From: Roseomonas acroporae
Lineage (GTDB): Bacteria > Pseudomonadota > Alphaproteobacteria > Acetobacterales > Acetobacteraceae
NCBI RefSeq assembly: GCF_023223525.1
Contig: NZ_JALPRX010000035.1
Coordinates: forward strand, 20,990 to 84,989
Direction: 5' to 3'
DNA: 64,000 nt
Under the pieces are notes generated by a model, which was not told where the DNA came from, searched no databases, and saw only the letters and a list, made by a program, of their open reading frames with translations. The position numbers were made by a program, and so were the translations under genes. The stretch's first letter is position 1; every line of letters starts with the position of its first letter. Below are positions 27,663-36,843 of this stretch, in pieces.

Positions 27663-27900
27663 CCGGGGACACGGCGCCGGGGCGGACCACCGCGCCCCGG
27701 CCGCCTCCCCCGTGTAACCCCCCTGGGTATCCCCTGGGCGCCCCCCTACGCGCCTCCCCCCTGGGCGCTTCGCCAAGGCGTCACCACCGTCGGCGCGTGG
27801 AACGGGATAGCCTGCGCCGTCGGCGGACCGTCCGGACGGAGCGGCCGGCCCCCACCGGCACCCCACCCGGCCCCCAACCGGCACGAGGAGTCCGGCCGCG

Positions 27901-29196
27901 ATGACCGAGGACCGCAGCCACCACACCACCATCGGCAACCACCGCCTGCGGCCCGAGACGCTGATGCTCGGCTACGGCTACGACCCGGCGCTCTCCGAGG
28001 GCGCGGTGAAGCCGCCGGTGTTCCTGACCTCCACCTTCGTGTTCCGCTCCGCCGAGGAGGGGCGCGACTACTTCGACGTGGTGGCCGGCCGCAAGGAGGC
28101 GCCGGCGGGCGGCGCGGGCCTGGTCTACTCCCGCTTCAACCAGCCCAACGGCGAGATCGTCGAGGACCGGCTGGCCGTGTTCGAGGGCGGCGAGACGGCG
28201 CTGCTCTTCTCCTCCGGCATGGCGGCGATCGCCACCACCATCCTCGCCTATGCCCGCCCCGGCGACGTGATCCTGCACAGCCAGCCGCTCTACGGCGGCA
28301 CCGAGACGCTGCTCGCCCGCACCTTCGCCCAGTACGGCATCGGCGCCGTGGGCTTCGCCGAGGGGCTGGACCCGGCCGCCGTCGAGGCGGCGGCGGACCG
28401 CGCCCTGGTCCAGGCGAGCAACCGGGGCCGCGTCAGCCTCGTGCTGGTGGAGACGCCCTCGAACCCGCTCAACACGCTGGTCGACCTCGCCCTGGTGCAC
28501 GCCGCCGCCGACCGCATCGCGGCGCGGCAGGGGCACCGGCCGATGCTGCTCTGCGACAACACCATGCTCGGCCCGGTGTTCCAGCACCCGCTGCGCCACG
28601 GCATGGACATCGTGCTCTATTCGCTCACCAAGTATGTCGGCGGGCACAGCGACCTGATCGGCGGCGCCGCGATCGGCGCGCGCGACACGCTGCGCCCGGT
28701 CCGCCTGCTGCGCGGCGCCATCGGCACGCAGCTCGACCCGCATTCCTGCTGGATGCTCGGCCGCTCCATGGAAACGCTGGCGCTGCGCATGCGCGCGGCC
28801 GCCGGCAACGCCGACGCGGTGGCCGAATTCCTCGCCGCGCACCCGCACGTCGCCGCCGTGCACGCGCTCGGGCACCAGCCCGAGGGCAGCGCGGCACGCC
28901 GCGTCTACGACGCGCAGTGCTCCGGCCCCGGCTCCACCTTCAGCATCGAGCTGACCGGCGGCCAGCCGGAGGCCTTCCGCATGCTCAACGCGCTGCGCGT
29001 GTTCAAGCTGGCGGTCAGCCTGGGCGGCACGGAGTCGCTCGCCAGCCACCCGGCCTCCACCACCCATTCCGGCGTGCCGGCCGAGGTGCGGGCGCGGATC
29101 GGCGTGACCGACGGGCTGATCCGCCTCAGCATCGGCATCGAGCACCCGGACGACCTGATCGCCGACCTCGCCCAGGCGCTGGCGACGCTGGACTGA
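27901..29196 (+). CDS. Cystathionine gamma-synthase/methionine gamma-lyase family PLP enzyme
   Basis: 431 residues of the Cys/Met-metabolism PLP family. Visible are [17 protein letters not shown], the SSGMAAI motif that cradles the cofactor, [17 protein letters not shown] and the PLP-binding lysine in [12 protein letters not shown]. The C-terminal [17 protein letters not shown] is typical of gamma-lyases and synthases. The insertion [21 protein letters not shown], where most members have only a short YxR loop, marks a particular bacterial subgroup often called simply cystathionine gamma-synthase family. Substrates could be O-acylhomoserine, cystathionine or methionine; the sequence does not decide. 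No sulfur-metabolism genes flank it. Confidence 0.88.
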   Translation: MTEDRSHHTTIGNHRLRPETLMLGYGYDPALSEGAVKPPVFLTSTFVFRSAEEGRDYFDVVAGRKEAPAGGAGLVYSRFNQPNGEIVEDRLAVFEGGETALLFSSGMAAIATTILAYARPGDVILHSQPLYGGTETLLARTFAQYGIGAVGFAEGLDPAAVEAAADRALVQASNRGRVSLVLVETPSNPLNTLVDLALVHAAADRIAARQGHRPMLLCDNTMLGPVFQHPLRHGMDIVLYSLTKYVGGHSDLIGGAAIGARDTLRPVRLLRGAIGTQLDPHSCWMLGRSMETLALRMRAAAGNADAVAEFLAAHPHVAAVHALGHQPEGSAARRVYDAQCSGPGSTFSIELTGGQPEAFRMLNALRVFKLAVSLGGTESLASHPASTTHSGVPAEVRARIGVTDGLIRLSIGIEHPDDLIADLAQALATLD

Positions 29197-29307
29197 CACG
29201 GCCGGCGGGATCGCCCGCCCGACGGATCGGGGCCCCGAAGGGGACCCCGGGCCGGCCAACGGGCACCGCCGTGATACGATGCCGGCGTGCGGGAAGGAGC
29301 GGCCGCC

Positions 29308-29508
29308 TTGTTCATGCGCGACGGCGTGCGTTTCGAGGGCCTCCGCGTCGCGACGATCGAGGATGGCGGCATCCCGATCGAGCTGATCCGGACCGCGCTG
29401 AGCGACGCGGAGATCTGGGACCGCGCCCGCGGCGGCCGGCAGGCCCCGCTCTACGCCGCCGGGCGGGACGCCGGACGGGCCGAGGGGCGGGCCGACGGGC
29501 AGGAGTGA
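29308..29508 (+). CDS. Small hypothetical protein, ~66 aa
   Basis: Starts could be TTG 29308 (AAGGAG 8 bases upstream), ATG 29314, or GTG 29287, which lies before the ribosome site and is less likely. The product (MRDGVRFEGLRVATIEDGGIPIELIRTALSDAEIW...) has balanced composition in its first 45 residues and a degenerate Ala/Gly/Arg/Asp tail. No family is recognised. It sits between the PLP enzyme and the convergent glutathione peroxidase. Confidence 0.5.
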   Translation: MFMRDGVRFEGLRVATIEDGGIPIELIRTALSDAEIWDRARGGRQAPLYAAGRDAGRAEGRADGQE

Positions 29509-29521
29509 CGCGGACGCCGCG

Positions 29522-30001
<480 letters not shown>

Positions 30002-30125
30002 GGTCGGCAACGCACCTTTCCCGCTGGGGCGCCGGCGTCGCCCGCATCCGCGCGGCCGGGCCGCGCGGCGCACGGACCCGGCCTGTGCCGGGCCCGACGC
30101 GCCGGGAGCCCGACGTGACGACGCG

Positions 30126-30680
30126 TCAGGAGGCGGCGGGCGCCACCGGCGTGCCGCCATGCGTCAGCACGCCCGGCGCCGAGAGCGCCTCCTGCAGCTT
30201 CTGCTCCTTCTCCGGCGAGAGCGAGGTGCGCAGCACCCGGCCATGCACGCCCTGAAGCTCGGCCAGCACCTTCTCCGGCTGCACCTTGCGCAGCAGCACG
30301 AACAGGGCGGAGCTGTTCGGCGCGATGGTGCTGCCGAGCTCCTTGATGAACTTGTCGTCGATGCCGTAGTCGGCGAGCGAGCCCGAGAGCGCGCCCATGC
30401 CGGCGCCCAGCGCGCCGCCCACCGCCATGCCGGCGAGCGGGTTGAGGAACAGCAGCCCCACCAGCCCGCCCCACAGCATGCCGGACATGCCGCCCGAGGT
30501 CGCGCCGATCGTGGTCAGGTTGATGCTCTGCTTGAGGTGCACCACCCCCGCCGCGTCGCGCACCACCACGACCGCGTCCTCGAGGTCGATCAGGTACTCC
30601 TTGCGCATCTCGGTGAGCTTGAGCAGGACGCTGTCGGCTTCGGTCGGGCTGTCGAAGGCGACCGCGATCAGGTCTGACAT
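30126..30680 (-). CDS. DUF1269 family membrane protein
   Basis: 184 residues from the ATG at 30680, with AAGGGAAGAG upstream. The N-terminal SDLIAVAFDSPTEADSVLLKLTEMRKEYLIDLEDAVVVVRDAAGVVHLKQ-type ferredoxin-like half (quoted only in part in the gene as read) is followed by a Gly-zipper membrane segment LVGLLFLNPLAGMAVGGALG at about 80-100 and a C-terminal domain with NSSALFVLLRKVQPEKVL. Members are widespread, often stress-related, and have no known reaction. Its position beside glutathione peroxidase would fit a stress role, but this is only suggestive. Confidence 0.88.
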   Translation of the reverse strand: MSDLIAVAFDSPTEADSVLLKLTEMRKEYLIDLEDAVVVVRDAAGVVHLKQSINLTTIGATSGGMSGMLWGGLVGLLFLNPLAGMAVGGALGAGMGALSGSLADYGIDDKFIKELGSTIAPNSSALFVLLRKVQPEKVLAELQGVHGRVLRTSLSPEKEQKLQEALSAPGVLTHGGTPVAPAAS

Positions 30681-30828
30681 GGGTCTCTTCCCTTGCATTG
30701 CACGGTCCGACCGCCGGCCTCCCCGCCAGCCGGACGGATGGCGTGGCCGGGGCGACGCCGGTCAGCGTGCTTATTACGCGCCGCCGCGGAGGATGTCAGC
30801 AGCCGGCCGGACGCCCGGCGCCGGCGCC

Positions 30829-31026
30829 TCAGTCGGCCACCTCGTAGCCCTCCCCCGCCACCGCCGCCGCCACCGCCGCGCGCGGCAGCGTCGTCTCCGC
30901 CCGGACCTTGCCGGCGGCAAGGTCCACCGTCACGGCGGCGCCCGGGTCGCGCTCGCGGATCGCCTGCGTCACGGCCCTGACACAATGCGCGCAGCTCATG
31001 CCGCGCACCTCCAGCTCGATCGTCAT
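30829..31026 (-). CDS. copZ: Heavy-metal-associated (CopZ-like) copper chaperone
   Basis: 65 residues: a single HMA domain, beta-alpha-beta-beta-alpha-beta, with the metal site GMSCAHC near residues 9-15. Of two ATGs (31032 and 31026) the second has proper spacing from the AGGAGGA site, while the first abuts it. It carries Cu(I) to the ATPase CopA. It lies downstream of copA and cueR on the same strand, separated from cueR by a 173-base gap filled by degenerate tandem repeats. The symbol rests on domain and context; a mercury or zinc role is less likely given CueR. Confidence 0.88.
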   Translation of the reverse strand: MTIELEVRGMSCAHCVRAVTQAIRERDPGAAVTVDLAAGKVRAETTLPRAAVAAAVAGEGYEVAD

Positions 31027-31070
31027 CGTCATTCCTCCTCTCGGTTCCACGCCGCGCCGCGGCGCGGCCG

Positions 31071-31172
31071 CCCCGGTTCGGTCAACCCCCGGCACCGTCG
31101 CCCCAATTCTGTCATCCCGGTTCTGTCGCGCCGGTTCGATCACGCCGGTTCGATCGTCCCGTTTCGCTCGCC
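31071..31172. repeat. Degenerate 14-15-bp tandem repeats between cueR and copZ
   Basis: About seven head-to-tail units of the type CCGGTTCGATCACG or CCGGTTCTGTCGCG, the clearest being CCGGTTCGATC at 31131 and 31144. They fill most of the space between the cueR stop and the copZ ribosome site. No open frame is created. They may fold or bind a protein in the message; alternatively they are replication slippage products. Confidence 0.65.
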
Positions 31173-31199
31173 CGATGCGCGGTCCGGCCCCGCCCGGGG

Positions 31200-31631
31200 T
31201 CACGTGCCGCAGCAGTCCGGCGGCGCGGGGGCCTCGCCCGGCATCCGCCCGGTCTCCAGCTCGTCCAGGATCGGGCAGTCCGGCCGGCCGTCGCCGTGGC
31301 AGTGCGCGGCGAGGTGGCGCAGGCTGCGCGCCATCGCCTGCAGCGCCGCCGCCTTCTCCTCCAGCGCCGCCACGTGGTCGAGCGCCAGCCGCTTCACCTC
31401 GGCCGAGGCGCGGCGCCGGTCGCGCCACAGCGCCAGCAGGCGGCGCACGTCCTCCATCGGAAAGCCCAGCTCGCGCGCATGGCGGATGAAGCGCAGCACG
31501 GCGATCTCGGGCTCGGCATAGACGCGGTAGCCGTTCTCCAGCCGCCGCGGATGCAGCAGCCCGATCGACTCGTAGTGGCGCACCATCTTGGCCGACACGC
31601 CCGCGCGTCCCGCCGCCTCGCCGATGTTCAT
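31200..31631 (-). CDS. cueR: MerR-family copper-responsive regulator CueR
   Basis: 143 residues. Winged helix MNIGEAAGRAGVSAKMVRHYESIGLL at the N-terminus, dimerisation coiled coil around 80-110, and a metal loop HCHGDGRPDCPILDEL whose two Cys, 8 positions apart, match the Cu(I)-binding pair of CueR. An extra Cys-Cys lies near the C-terminus (PPDCCGT). CueR activates copA promoters by distorting a long spacer when it holds Cu(I). Its ATG overlaps the copA stop by 4 bases, so it is made from the copA transcript and autoregulates. Confidence 0.92.
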   Translation of the reverse strand: MNIGEAAGRAGVSAKMVRHYESIGLLHPRRLENGYRVYAEPEIAVLRFIRHARELGFPMEDVRRLLALWRDRRRASAEVKRLALDHVAALEEKAAALQAMARSLRHLAAHCHGDGRPDCPILDELETGRMPGEAPAPPDCCGT

Positions 31632-34144
31632 GCCCCGCCCTCCTCCGTCGCCCCGGGCGCCGGCCCCGGGCCTGCCGCCGCCGGAGCCGCCGGCCGCCAG
31701 CGCGCCAGCAGCAGCGCGTTGCCCAGCACCGAGACCGAGGAGAGCGCCATCGCCGCCCCCGCCAGCACCGGAGAGAGCAGCCCGAACGCCGCCAGCGGCA
31801 CGCCGACCAGGTTGTAGGCGAAGGCCCAGCCGAGATTCTGCCGGATCTTGCCCCAGGTCCGGCGCGAGACGTCGAGCGCCGCCGGCACCAGCGCCGGGTC
31901 GCCGCGCAGCAGCGTCACCGCCGCCGCCTGCATGGCGATGTCGGTCCCCGTGCCCATGGCGATGCCGAGATCCGCCGCCGCCAGCGCCGGCGCGTCGTTG
32001 ACGCCGTCGCCCACCATCGCCACGCGCAGGCCCTGCGCCCGCCATGCCGTCAGCCGCGCCGCCTTGTCGGCCGGCAGCAGCGGCGCCGCCACCTCGTCGA
32101 TGCCCAGCGCGGCCGCCACCGCCCCCGCCGCCGCCGCGCCGTCGCCCGACAGCATGGCGGTGCGCAGGCCGAGCCGGTGCAGCCCCTCGACCGCCGCCCG
32201 CGCCCCCGGCCGCGGCGCGTCCTCGAAGGCGAACAGCGCCAGCACGCGATGCGTCGCCGGCTCGATCAGCCAGGCCAGCGTGCGCCCCTTCGCATCCTCC
32301 TCCGCCGCCGCCCCGGCCAGTACGCCGGCCTCGGCGCCGCTCTCGGCCAGCAGGCGCGGGCTGCCGAGGGCGAGACGGCGCCCCGCCACGACTCCCTGCA
32401 CGCCGCGCCCCGGCAGCGCCGTGAAATCCTCCGCCGCCGGAAAGGCCGATGGCGCCGCAGCCCCGCGCGCCTCGCCCGGTCCCTCCCGCCCAGCCTCCGG
32501 CGGCGCCTCCCGCGCCGCCGCCAGCACGGCCCGCGCCAGCGGGTGCTCGCTGCCGGCCTGCAGGCTCGCCGCCAGACGCAGCGCCTCCGCCCGGCCCACG
32601 CCCTCGGCCACATGCAGCGCGGCGAGGCGCGGCCGCCCCTCCGTCAGCGTCCCGGTCTTGTCGAACGCCACCAGCCCGATCCCCTGCGCCCGCTCGATCG
32701 CCTCGGCGTCGCGCAGCAGGATGCCGGCCCGCGCCGCCGCCCCGGTGCCGGCCATGATCGCGGCCGGCGTGGCGAGCCCGAGCGCGCAGGGGCAGGCGAT
32801 CACCAGCACCGCCACCGCGTGCAGCACCGCCGCCTCCACTACCGCGCCCGCCAGCAGCCAGCCCGCCAGGGTGACGAGCGCGATCCCCACCACCACCGGC
32901 ACGAACACCGCGCTCACCCGGTCCACCAGCTTCTGCACCGGCGCGCGGCTCGCCTGCGCCGCCTCCACCAGCGCCGCGACGCGCGCCAGCGCCGTCTCGC
33001 GCCCCACCGCCGTCGCCTCGATCACCAGCCGCCCGTCCAGCGCCACCGTGCCGGTGGCGACGTGCCCGCCCGGCTCCCGGTCCACGGCGCGGCTCTCGCC
33101 GGTCAGCGCGCTCTCGTCCACCCCGGCGCGGCCTTCCACCACGGTGCCGTCCACCGGGATGCGCTCGCCCGGGCGCACCACCACGCGGTCGCCCCGCCGC
33201 AGCAGCGCCGCCGGCACCTCCACCTCGGCGCCCCCCTCGATCCGCCGCGCCGTGCGCGGGCGCAGCGCCAGCAGGGCGTGGATCGCCGCCCCCGTGGCCC
33301 GCTTCGCCCGCGCCTCCAGGAAGCGGCCGACCAGCACGAAGGCGATCACCACCGCGCTCGCCTCGAAGTACAGATGGTGCGCGTGGCCGACCCCGTGCCG
33401 CAGCAGCAGCACGGTGGAGAGCGCCCAGGCCGCCGTGCTGCCGATCGCCACCAGCAGGTCCATGTTCCCGGTGCCCGCCCGCAACGCCGCCCAGCCGGCG
33501 CGGTAGAAGCGCGCGCCCAGCCAGAACTGCACCGGCGTCGCCAGCACGAACTGTACCCACGGGTGCGGCATCCAGTCCCGCCCGAACGCCATGCCGAGCA
33601 TGCCCACGAGGAACGGCGCCGCCAGCAGCAGCGCCAGCACCATGTCGCGCCCTTCGCGACCCAGGCCCCAGCCGGTTCCCCAGCCCTCCGCCCGGCCCGC
33701 CGCCGGCGCCTCGGCCTCGTCCAGCCCGCGCACCGAATAGCCGGCCCGCTCCACCGCCGCCGCCAGGGTTTCGACCGCCGTGCCCGCCACCACGCGCAGG
33801 TGCGCCCGCTCCGTGGCGAGGTTCACCGACGCCTCCAGCACCCCCGGCACCCGGCGCAGCGCCCGCTCCACCCGCCCGACGCAGCTCGCGCAGGTCATGC
33901 CGCCGATGGCGAGGTCGAGCGTCTCCTCCGGCACGCCGTACCCGGCCTTCTCCACCGCCCGCACCAGGTCCGGCAGCGCGGCGGTGCCGCTCACCTCGGC
34001 GCGCTCGCTGGCGAGGTTCACGCTGGCGCCGGTGACGCCCGGCACCTTCCCGAGCGCCCGGCCGACCCGGCCGGCGCAGCTCGCGCAGGTCATGCCGGCG
34101 ATCGGCAGGGAAAGGGCTTCGGTGGCGAGCGGGGCTTCGGGCAT
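31628..34144 (-). CDS. copA: Copper-exporting P1B-type ATPase CopA
   Basis: 838 residues. Two N-terminal HMA domains with GMTCASC (Cys20/Cys23 and Cys85/Cys88), eight membrane segments, the phosphatase motif ALTGES near 346-351, the transmembrane metal site CPC at 451-453, phosphorylation motif DKTGT with Asp495, a nucleotide-domain HP motif (GSEHPLA) and the hinge GDGVNDAPA. It pumps Cu(I) out of the cytoplasm. I take the ATG at 34144 rather than 34168 because the CueR-controlled promoter just upstream would start transcription around or after 34168, and AGAGG lies 9 bases before 34144. Confidence 0.95.
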   Translation of the reverse strand: MPEAPLATEALSLPIAGMTCASCAGRVGRALGKVPGVTGASVNLASERAEVSGTAALPDLVRAVEKAGYGVPEETLDLAIGGMTCASCVGRVERALRRVPGVLEASVNLATERAHLRVVAGTAVETLAAAVERAGYSVRGLDEAEAPAAGRAEGWGTGWGLGREGRDMVLALLLAAPFLVGMLGMAFGRDWMPHPWVQFVLATPVQFWLGARFYRAGWAALRAGTGNMDLLVAIGSTAAWALSTVLLLRHGVGHAHHLYFEASAVVIAFVLVGRFLEARAKRATGAAIHALLALRPRTARRIEGGAEVEVPAALLRRGDRVVVRPGERIPVDGTVVEGRAGVDESALTGESRAVDREPGGHVATGTVALDGRLVIEATAVGRETALARVAALVEAAQASRAPVQKLVDRVSAVFVPVVVGIALVTLAGWLLAGAVVEAAVLHAVAVLVIACPCALGLATPAAIMAGTGAAARAGILLRDAEAIERAQGIGLVAFDKTGTLTEGRPRLAALHVAEGVGRAEALRLAASLQAGSEHPLARAVLAAAREAPPEAGREGPGEARGAAAPSAFPAAEDFTALPGRGVQGVVAGRRLALGSPRLLAESGAEAGVLAGAAAEEDAKGRTLAWLIEPATHRVLALFAFEDAPRPGARAAVEGLHRLGLRTAMLSGDGAAAAGAVAAALGIDEVAAPLLPADKAARLTAWRAQGLRVAMVGDGVNDAPALAAADLGIAMGTGTDIAMQAAAVTLLRGDPALVPAALDVSRRTWGKIRQNLGWAFAYNLVGVPLAAFGLLSPVLAGAAMALSSVSVLGNALLLARWRPAAPAAAGPGPAPGATEEGGA

Positions 34145-34165
34145 GGCGTGGGACCTCTGCCCGCC

Positions 34166-34196
34166 CATGTGGGGGTTCCCATCATGGGAAGGTCAA
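34166..34196 (-). promoter_or_regulatory. CueR operator/promoter of copA-cueR-copZ
   Basis: On the minus strand a -35 box TTGACC (34191-34196) is followed by the perfect 15-base palindrome TTCCCATGATGGGAA (34176-34190) and, 19 bases from the -35, a weak -10 CACATG (34166-34171). A dyad filling an overlong 19-20-base spacer is the hallmark of MerR-family activation, and CTTCCCATGATGGGAA-type dyads are known for alphaproteobacterial CueR. Confidence 0.8.
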
Positions 34197-34304
34197 GGGG
34201 AGTGGGTGTTCCATCCACACCGCGCGGGCAACGGGGCGCCGCCCCGTCACCGTCCCCGTTCAGCCGTAAACCGTCCCCTGGCGCGGCGTTCCCGGCGATC
34301 CGCG

Positions 34305-35435
34305 CTACGCCCCGCGCACCCGCAGCCGGTAGAGCCGCGTCGGCCATTCCAGCCGCGATTCCCCGCCATTCAGCATCGGCGTCCAGCCGAGCTGGGCGAT
34401 GGGCAGCCAGAGCCAGCCATCCAGCGTCAGCCAGGGCGCGTCGGCCCAGCGCAGGCGCGGATCGACGAAGATCGTCTCCATGCGCCCCTCGGGCGAGACG
34501 CGCCGGATGGAGCGGTCGTTGACGGCATTGAGGTAGAGGTTGCCGTCGGCGTCGATCGCCGAGCCGCTCAGCGCCGGGGTGTCGACCCAGGGCCGGAGCT
34601 GCTCGGCGAGCTGCCCGGGCTCGACGGCGGGATCGGTGAGGTAGCGGGTCTCGATCCGCGCCATGCCGCCGTTGAGCGGCTGGATGTAGAACCAGCGCCC
34701 GTCCGGCGAGACCTCCAGCTGGTTGGCGTTGGTGCCGAAGGGCGCGCCGCTGGCGGTGCGGACCACCCGGCCGTCGATCTGCACCGTGCGCTGCGGGTCC
34801 ATCACCAGCAGCGGGTGGCGCACCAGCAGCCGCCGCAGCCGGCCGCTGGCCAGGTCCAGCATCACGATCGAGCCGACCCCGCTCTCCGACACGTAGGCGT
34901 GGCCGCCATGGAAGCGGATGTCGTTGGGCGCGGCGCGCGGGTCGTCCAGCACCTGGTCGAGGGAATGCACCGCCTTGGCCTCGCCGCTGGCGATGTCGAA
35001 CACCACGAGCTTGGAGCCGCCGGGCAGGCGCTGGCCGCCGAGCGGGGCGCCGGAATCGACGACCCACAGCTCGTCGCCCGCCGGGTTCACGCGCACGGCG
35101 TTGACGCTGACCAGCGCCTTGGCCGGGTCGCCGCCGGGCGCCCAGCGGTTCCAGCCATTGCCGGGGAAGGGACGCAGAGCGCCGTCGCGGCCGACCTCGC
35201 CGGCGCCGGCGGCCGGGCCGATCCAGTTGGGCAGGGCGACGAAGATCCGGCCCTGCGGCGTGAGCGTGACGCCGTTCCAGAGGATGTTGTCGCTGTGCGC
35301 CATCTCCTCCAGCGGACCGGGCAGCCGGCCCGGCTGCTGCGCCATCGCGCGGCCGCCGAGGCCCGGTGCCGCGCCACCCGCGAGGCCGCCCAGCAGCCCG
35401 CCCAGAATCAGCCCGCGCCTGTCGGGTCCCGTCAT
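34305..35435 (-). CDS. Exported SMP-30/yellow-like (L-dopachrome tautomerase-related) beta-propeller protein
   Basis: 376 residues from the ATG at 35435, with GGAGGAGAAAGG upstream. A twin-arginine-type leader (DRRGLILGGLLGGLAGG...AMAQQ) suggests export by Tat or Sec. The mature part is a beta-propeller of the major royal jelly/yellow family: NGVTLTPQGRIFVALPNW, WVVDSGAP, APNDIRFHGGHAYVSESG, ANQLEVSPDGRWFY, LSGSAIDADGNLYLNAVND. Related SMP-30 proteins are metal-dependent lactonases. The substrate here is unknown. The divergent LysR gene, 330 bases away, is its likely regulator. Confidence 0.85.
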   Translation of the reverse strand: MTGPDRRGLILGGLLGGLAGGAAPGLGGRAMAQQPGRLPGPLEEMAHSDNILWNGVTLTPQGRIFVALPNWIGPAAGAGEVGRDGALRPFPGNGWNRWAPGGDPAKALVSVNAVRVNPAGDELWVVDSGAPLGGQRLPGGSKLVVFDIASGEAKAVHSLDQVLDDPRAAPNDIRFHGGHAYVSESGVGSIVMLDLASGRLRRLLVRHPLLVMDPQRTVQIDGRVVRTASGAPFGTNANQLEVSPDGRWFYIQPLNGGMARIETRYLTDPAVEPGQLAEQLRPWVDTPALSGSAIDADGNLYLNAVNDRSIRRVSPEGRMETIFVDPRLRWADAPWLTLDGWLWLPIAQLGWTPMLNGGESRLEWPTRLYRLRVRGA

Positions 35436-35765
35436 GTCCTTTCTCCTCCCGTCCCGTCCGGCCGCGGCCGTGGGGTTCGGCGCGCATCCTGCCGGCTCCG
35501 GCGCGGCGAGACGAGCCCGCAGGGGCGGACGGACCGGCCATGGCGGGGGCGCGAACCCATGGGTGCCGCGCCCGGGCGCCGCGACGGGCCGGGCGGGCCT
35601 GCCGGCCCGGGGCGATGCGGGGGAGCATGGCCGCACGGGGTCGGCTGGGCGCGCCCGGTCCCTGCCCGTGGCGCCACGCCGGCCGCCTCTCCCACTTCCC
35701 CGCGCGCGGCGCGCGCCCCATCCTGCCGCCATGCCAAGCCGCCCCAGCCCCCGCCCCCACGCCTG
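35436..35765. promoter_or_regulatory. Divergent control region of the SMP-30-like gene and lysR
   Basis: 330 bases between divergent starts, the usual place for LysR-type operators. It is very GC-rich, and I could not pick out a convincing T-N11-A dyad or a -35/-10 pair. No open frame in it looks like a protein. Confidence 0.4.
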
Positions 35766-36707
35766 ATGGACGAGCTCGCCGGCCTCGACCTCAACCTGCT
35801 GCGCGTCTTCGACGCGGTGGCGCGCGAGCGGCACGTCACCCGCGCCGCCGAGCGGCTGCACCTCTCCCAGCCCGCCGTCTCCAACGCCCTCGCCCGACTG
35901 CGCCAGATCCTCGGCGACGAGCTGTTCCTGCGCCGCCCCGGCGGGGTGGAACCCACCGCCCTCGCCCGCAGCCTGGCCGGCCCGGTGGCCGAGGCGCTGG
36001 ACCGGCTCTCCCAGGCGCTGGCCATCCACGCCCCGTTCGACCCGGCCGCGAGCCGCCGCGTCTTCACCGTGGCGATGAGCGAGTACGCCGAGGCGGTGCT
36101 GGCGCCGCCGCTGATCGCCCGCCTCGCCCGCGAGGCGCCCGGCTGCCTGCTGACCCTGCGCCACGCCGACCGCACCAACTACGAGGTGCTGCTCGCCGCC
36201 GACCGCGCCGAGATGGCCGTCGCCGTGATCCTGGAGGAGCCGCCCGCCCTCTACACGCGGCTGCACCTGCTGCCCGAGGCGTTCTGCACCCTGATGCGCC
36301 CCGGCCACCCGCTCGCCGCCGCGCCGCTGACTCTGGACGGCTTCCTCTCCGTCCCGCACCTGCTGCACTCGCCCAACGGCTCGCGCGAGGGCGCGCTGGA
36401 CGAGGCGCTGGCGGCCGAGGGCCGGGCGCGCCGCCTCGGGGCGGTGGTCGCGCATTTCTGCGCCGTGCCGGAGATCCTGCTCGGCACGGACATGCTCATC
36501 TCCGTCTCGGGCCGGCTGGCGACGCGCCTCGCCGCCGCCTACGGGCTGGTCATGCGGCCCGTGCCGCTGCCGATCGTCCACACCCGCCAGTCGCTGGTGT
36601 TCCACCGCCGCTTCGAGAGCGATGCCGGCCATGCCTGGCTGCGCCGGCTGATCCTGGCGGTGGCGCGGGAGGTGGGCACGGAGACGCCAGGCCCGGAAGC
36701 CGGGTGA
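35766..36707 (+). CDS. LysR-family transcriptional regulator
   Basis: 313 residues. Winged helix-turn-helix at about 5-65 (LNLLRVFDAVARERHVTRAAERLHLSQPAVSNALARLR, read in parts), linker helix to ~90, then the two-lobed effector domain. NodD/SyrM-like features (PLIARLAREAPGCLLTLR, LMRPGHPLA) suggest aromatic or small organic effectors. The ATG at 35766 gives the standard N-terminus. Being divergent from the exported SMP-30-like gene, it probably controls that gene and itself. Confidence 0.92.
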   Translation: MDELAGLDLNLLRVFDAVARERHVTRAAERLHLSQPAVSNALARLRQILGDELFLRRPGGVEPTALARSLAGPVAEALDRLSQALAIHAPFDPAASRRVFTVAMSEYAEAVLAPPLIARLAREAPGCLLTLRHADRTNYEVLLAADRAEMAVAVILEEPPALYTRLHLLPEAFCTLMRPGHPLAAAPLTLDGFLSVPHLLHSPNGSREGALDEALAAEGRARRLGAVVAHFCAVPEILLGTDMLISVSGRLATRLAAAYGLVMRPVPLPIVHTRQSLVFHRRFESDAGHAWLRRLILAVAREVGTETPGPEAG

Positions 36708-36843
36708 GCGGGCCGCCCGCCGCCCGGCCCCCGGCCCGACCTGCGGCTCCATCCCCGGAATGCCGCCCAGCCCCTTGTTCCGTCGCCATTTCCAGGCGCC
36801 CCGGGCGTTTCCCCCCGGCCCCGAACGCCGCTAGTCTCGCCCG

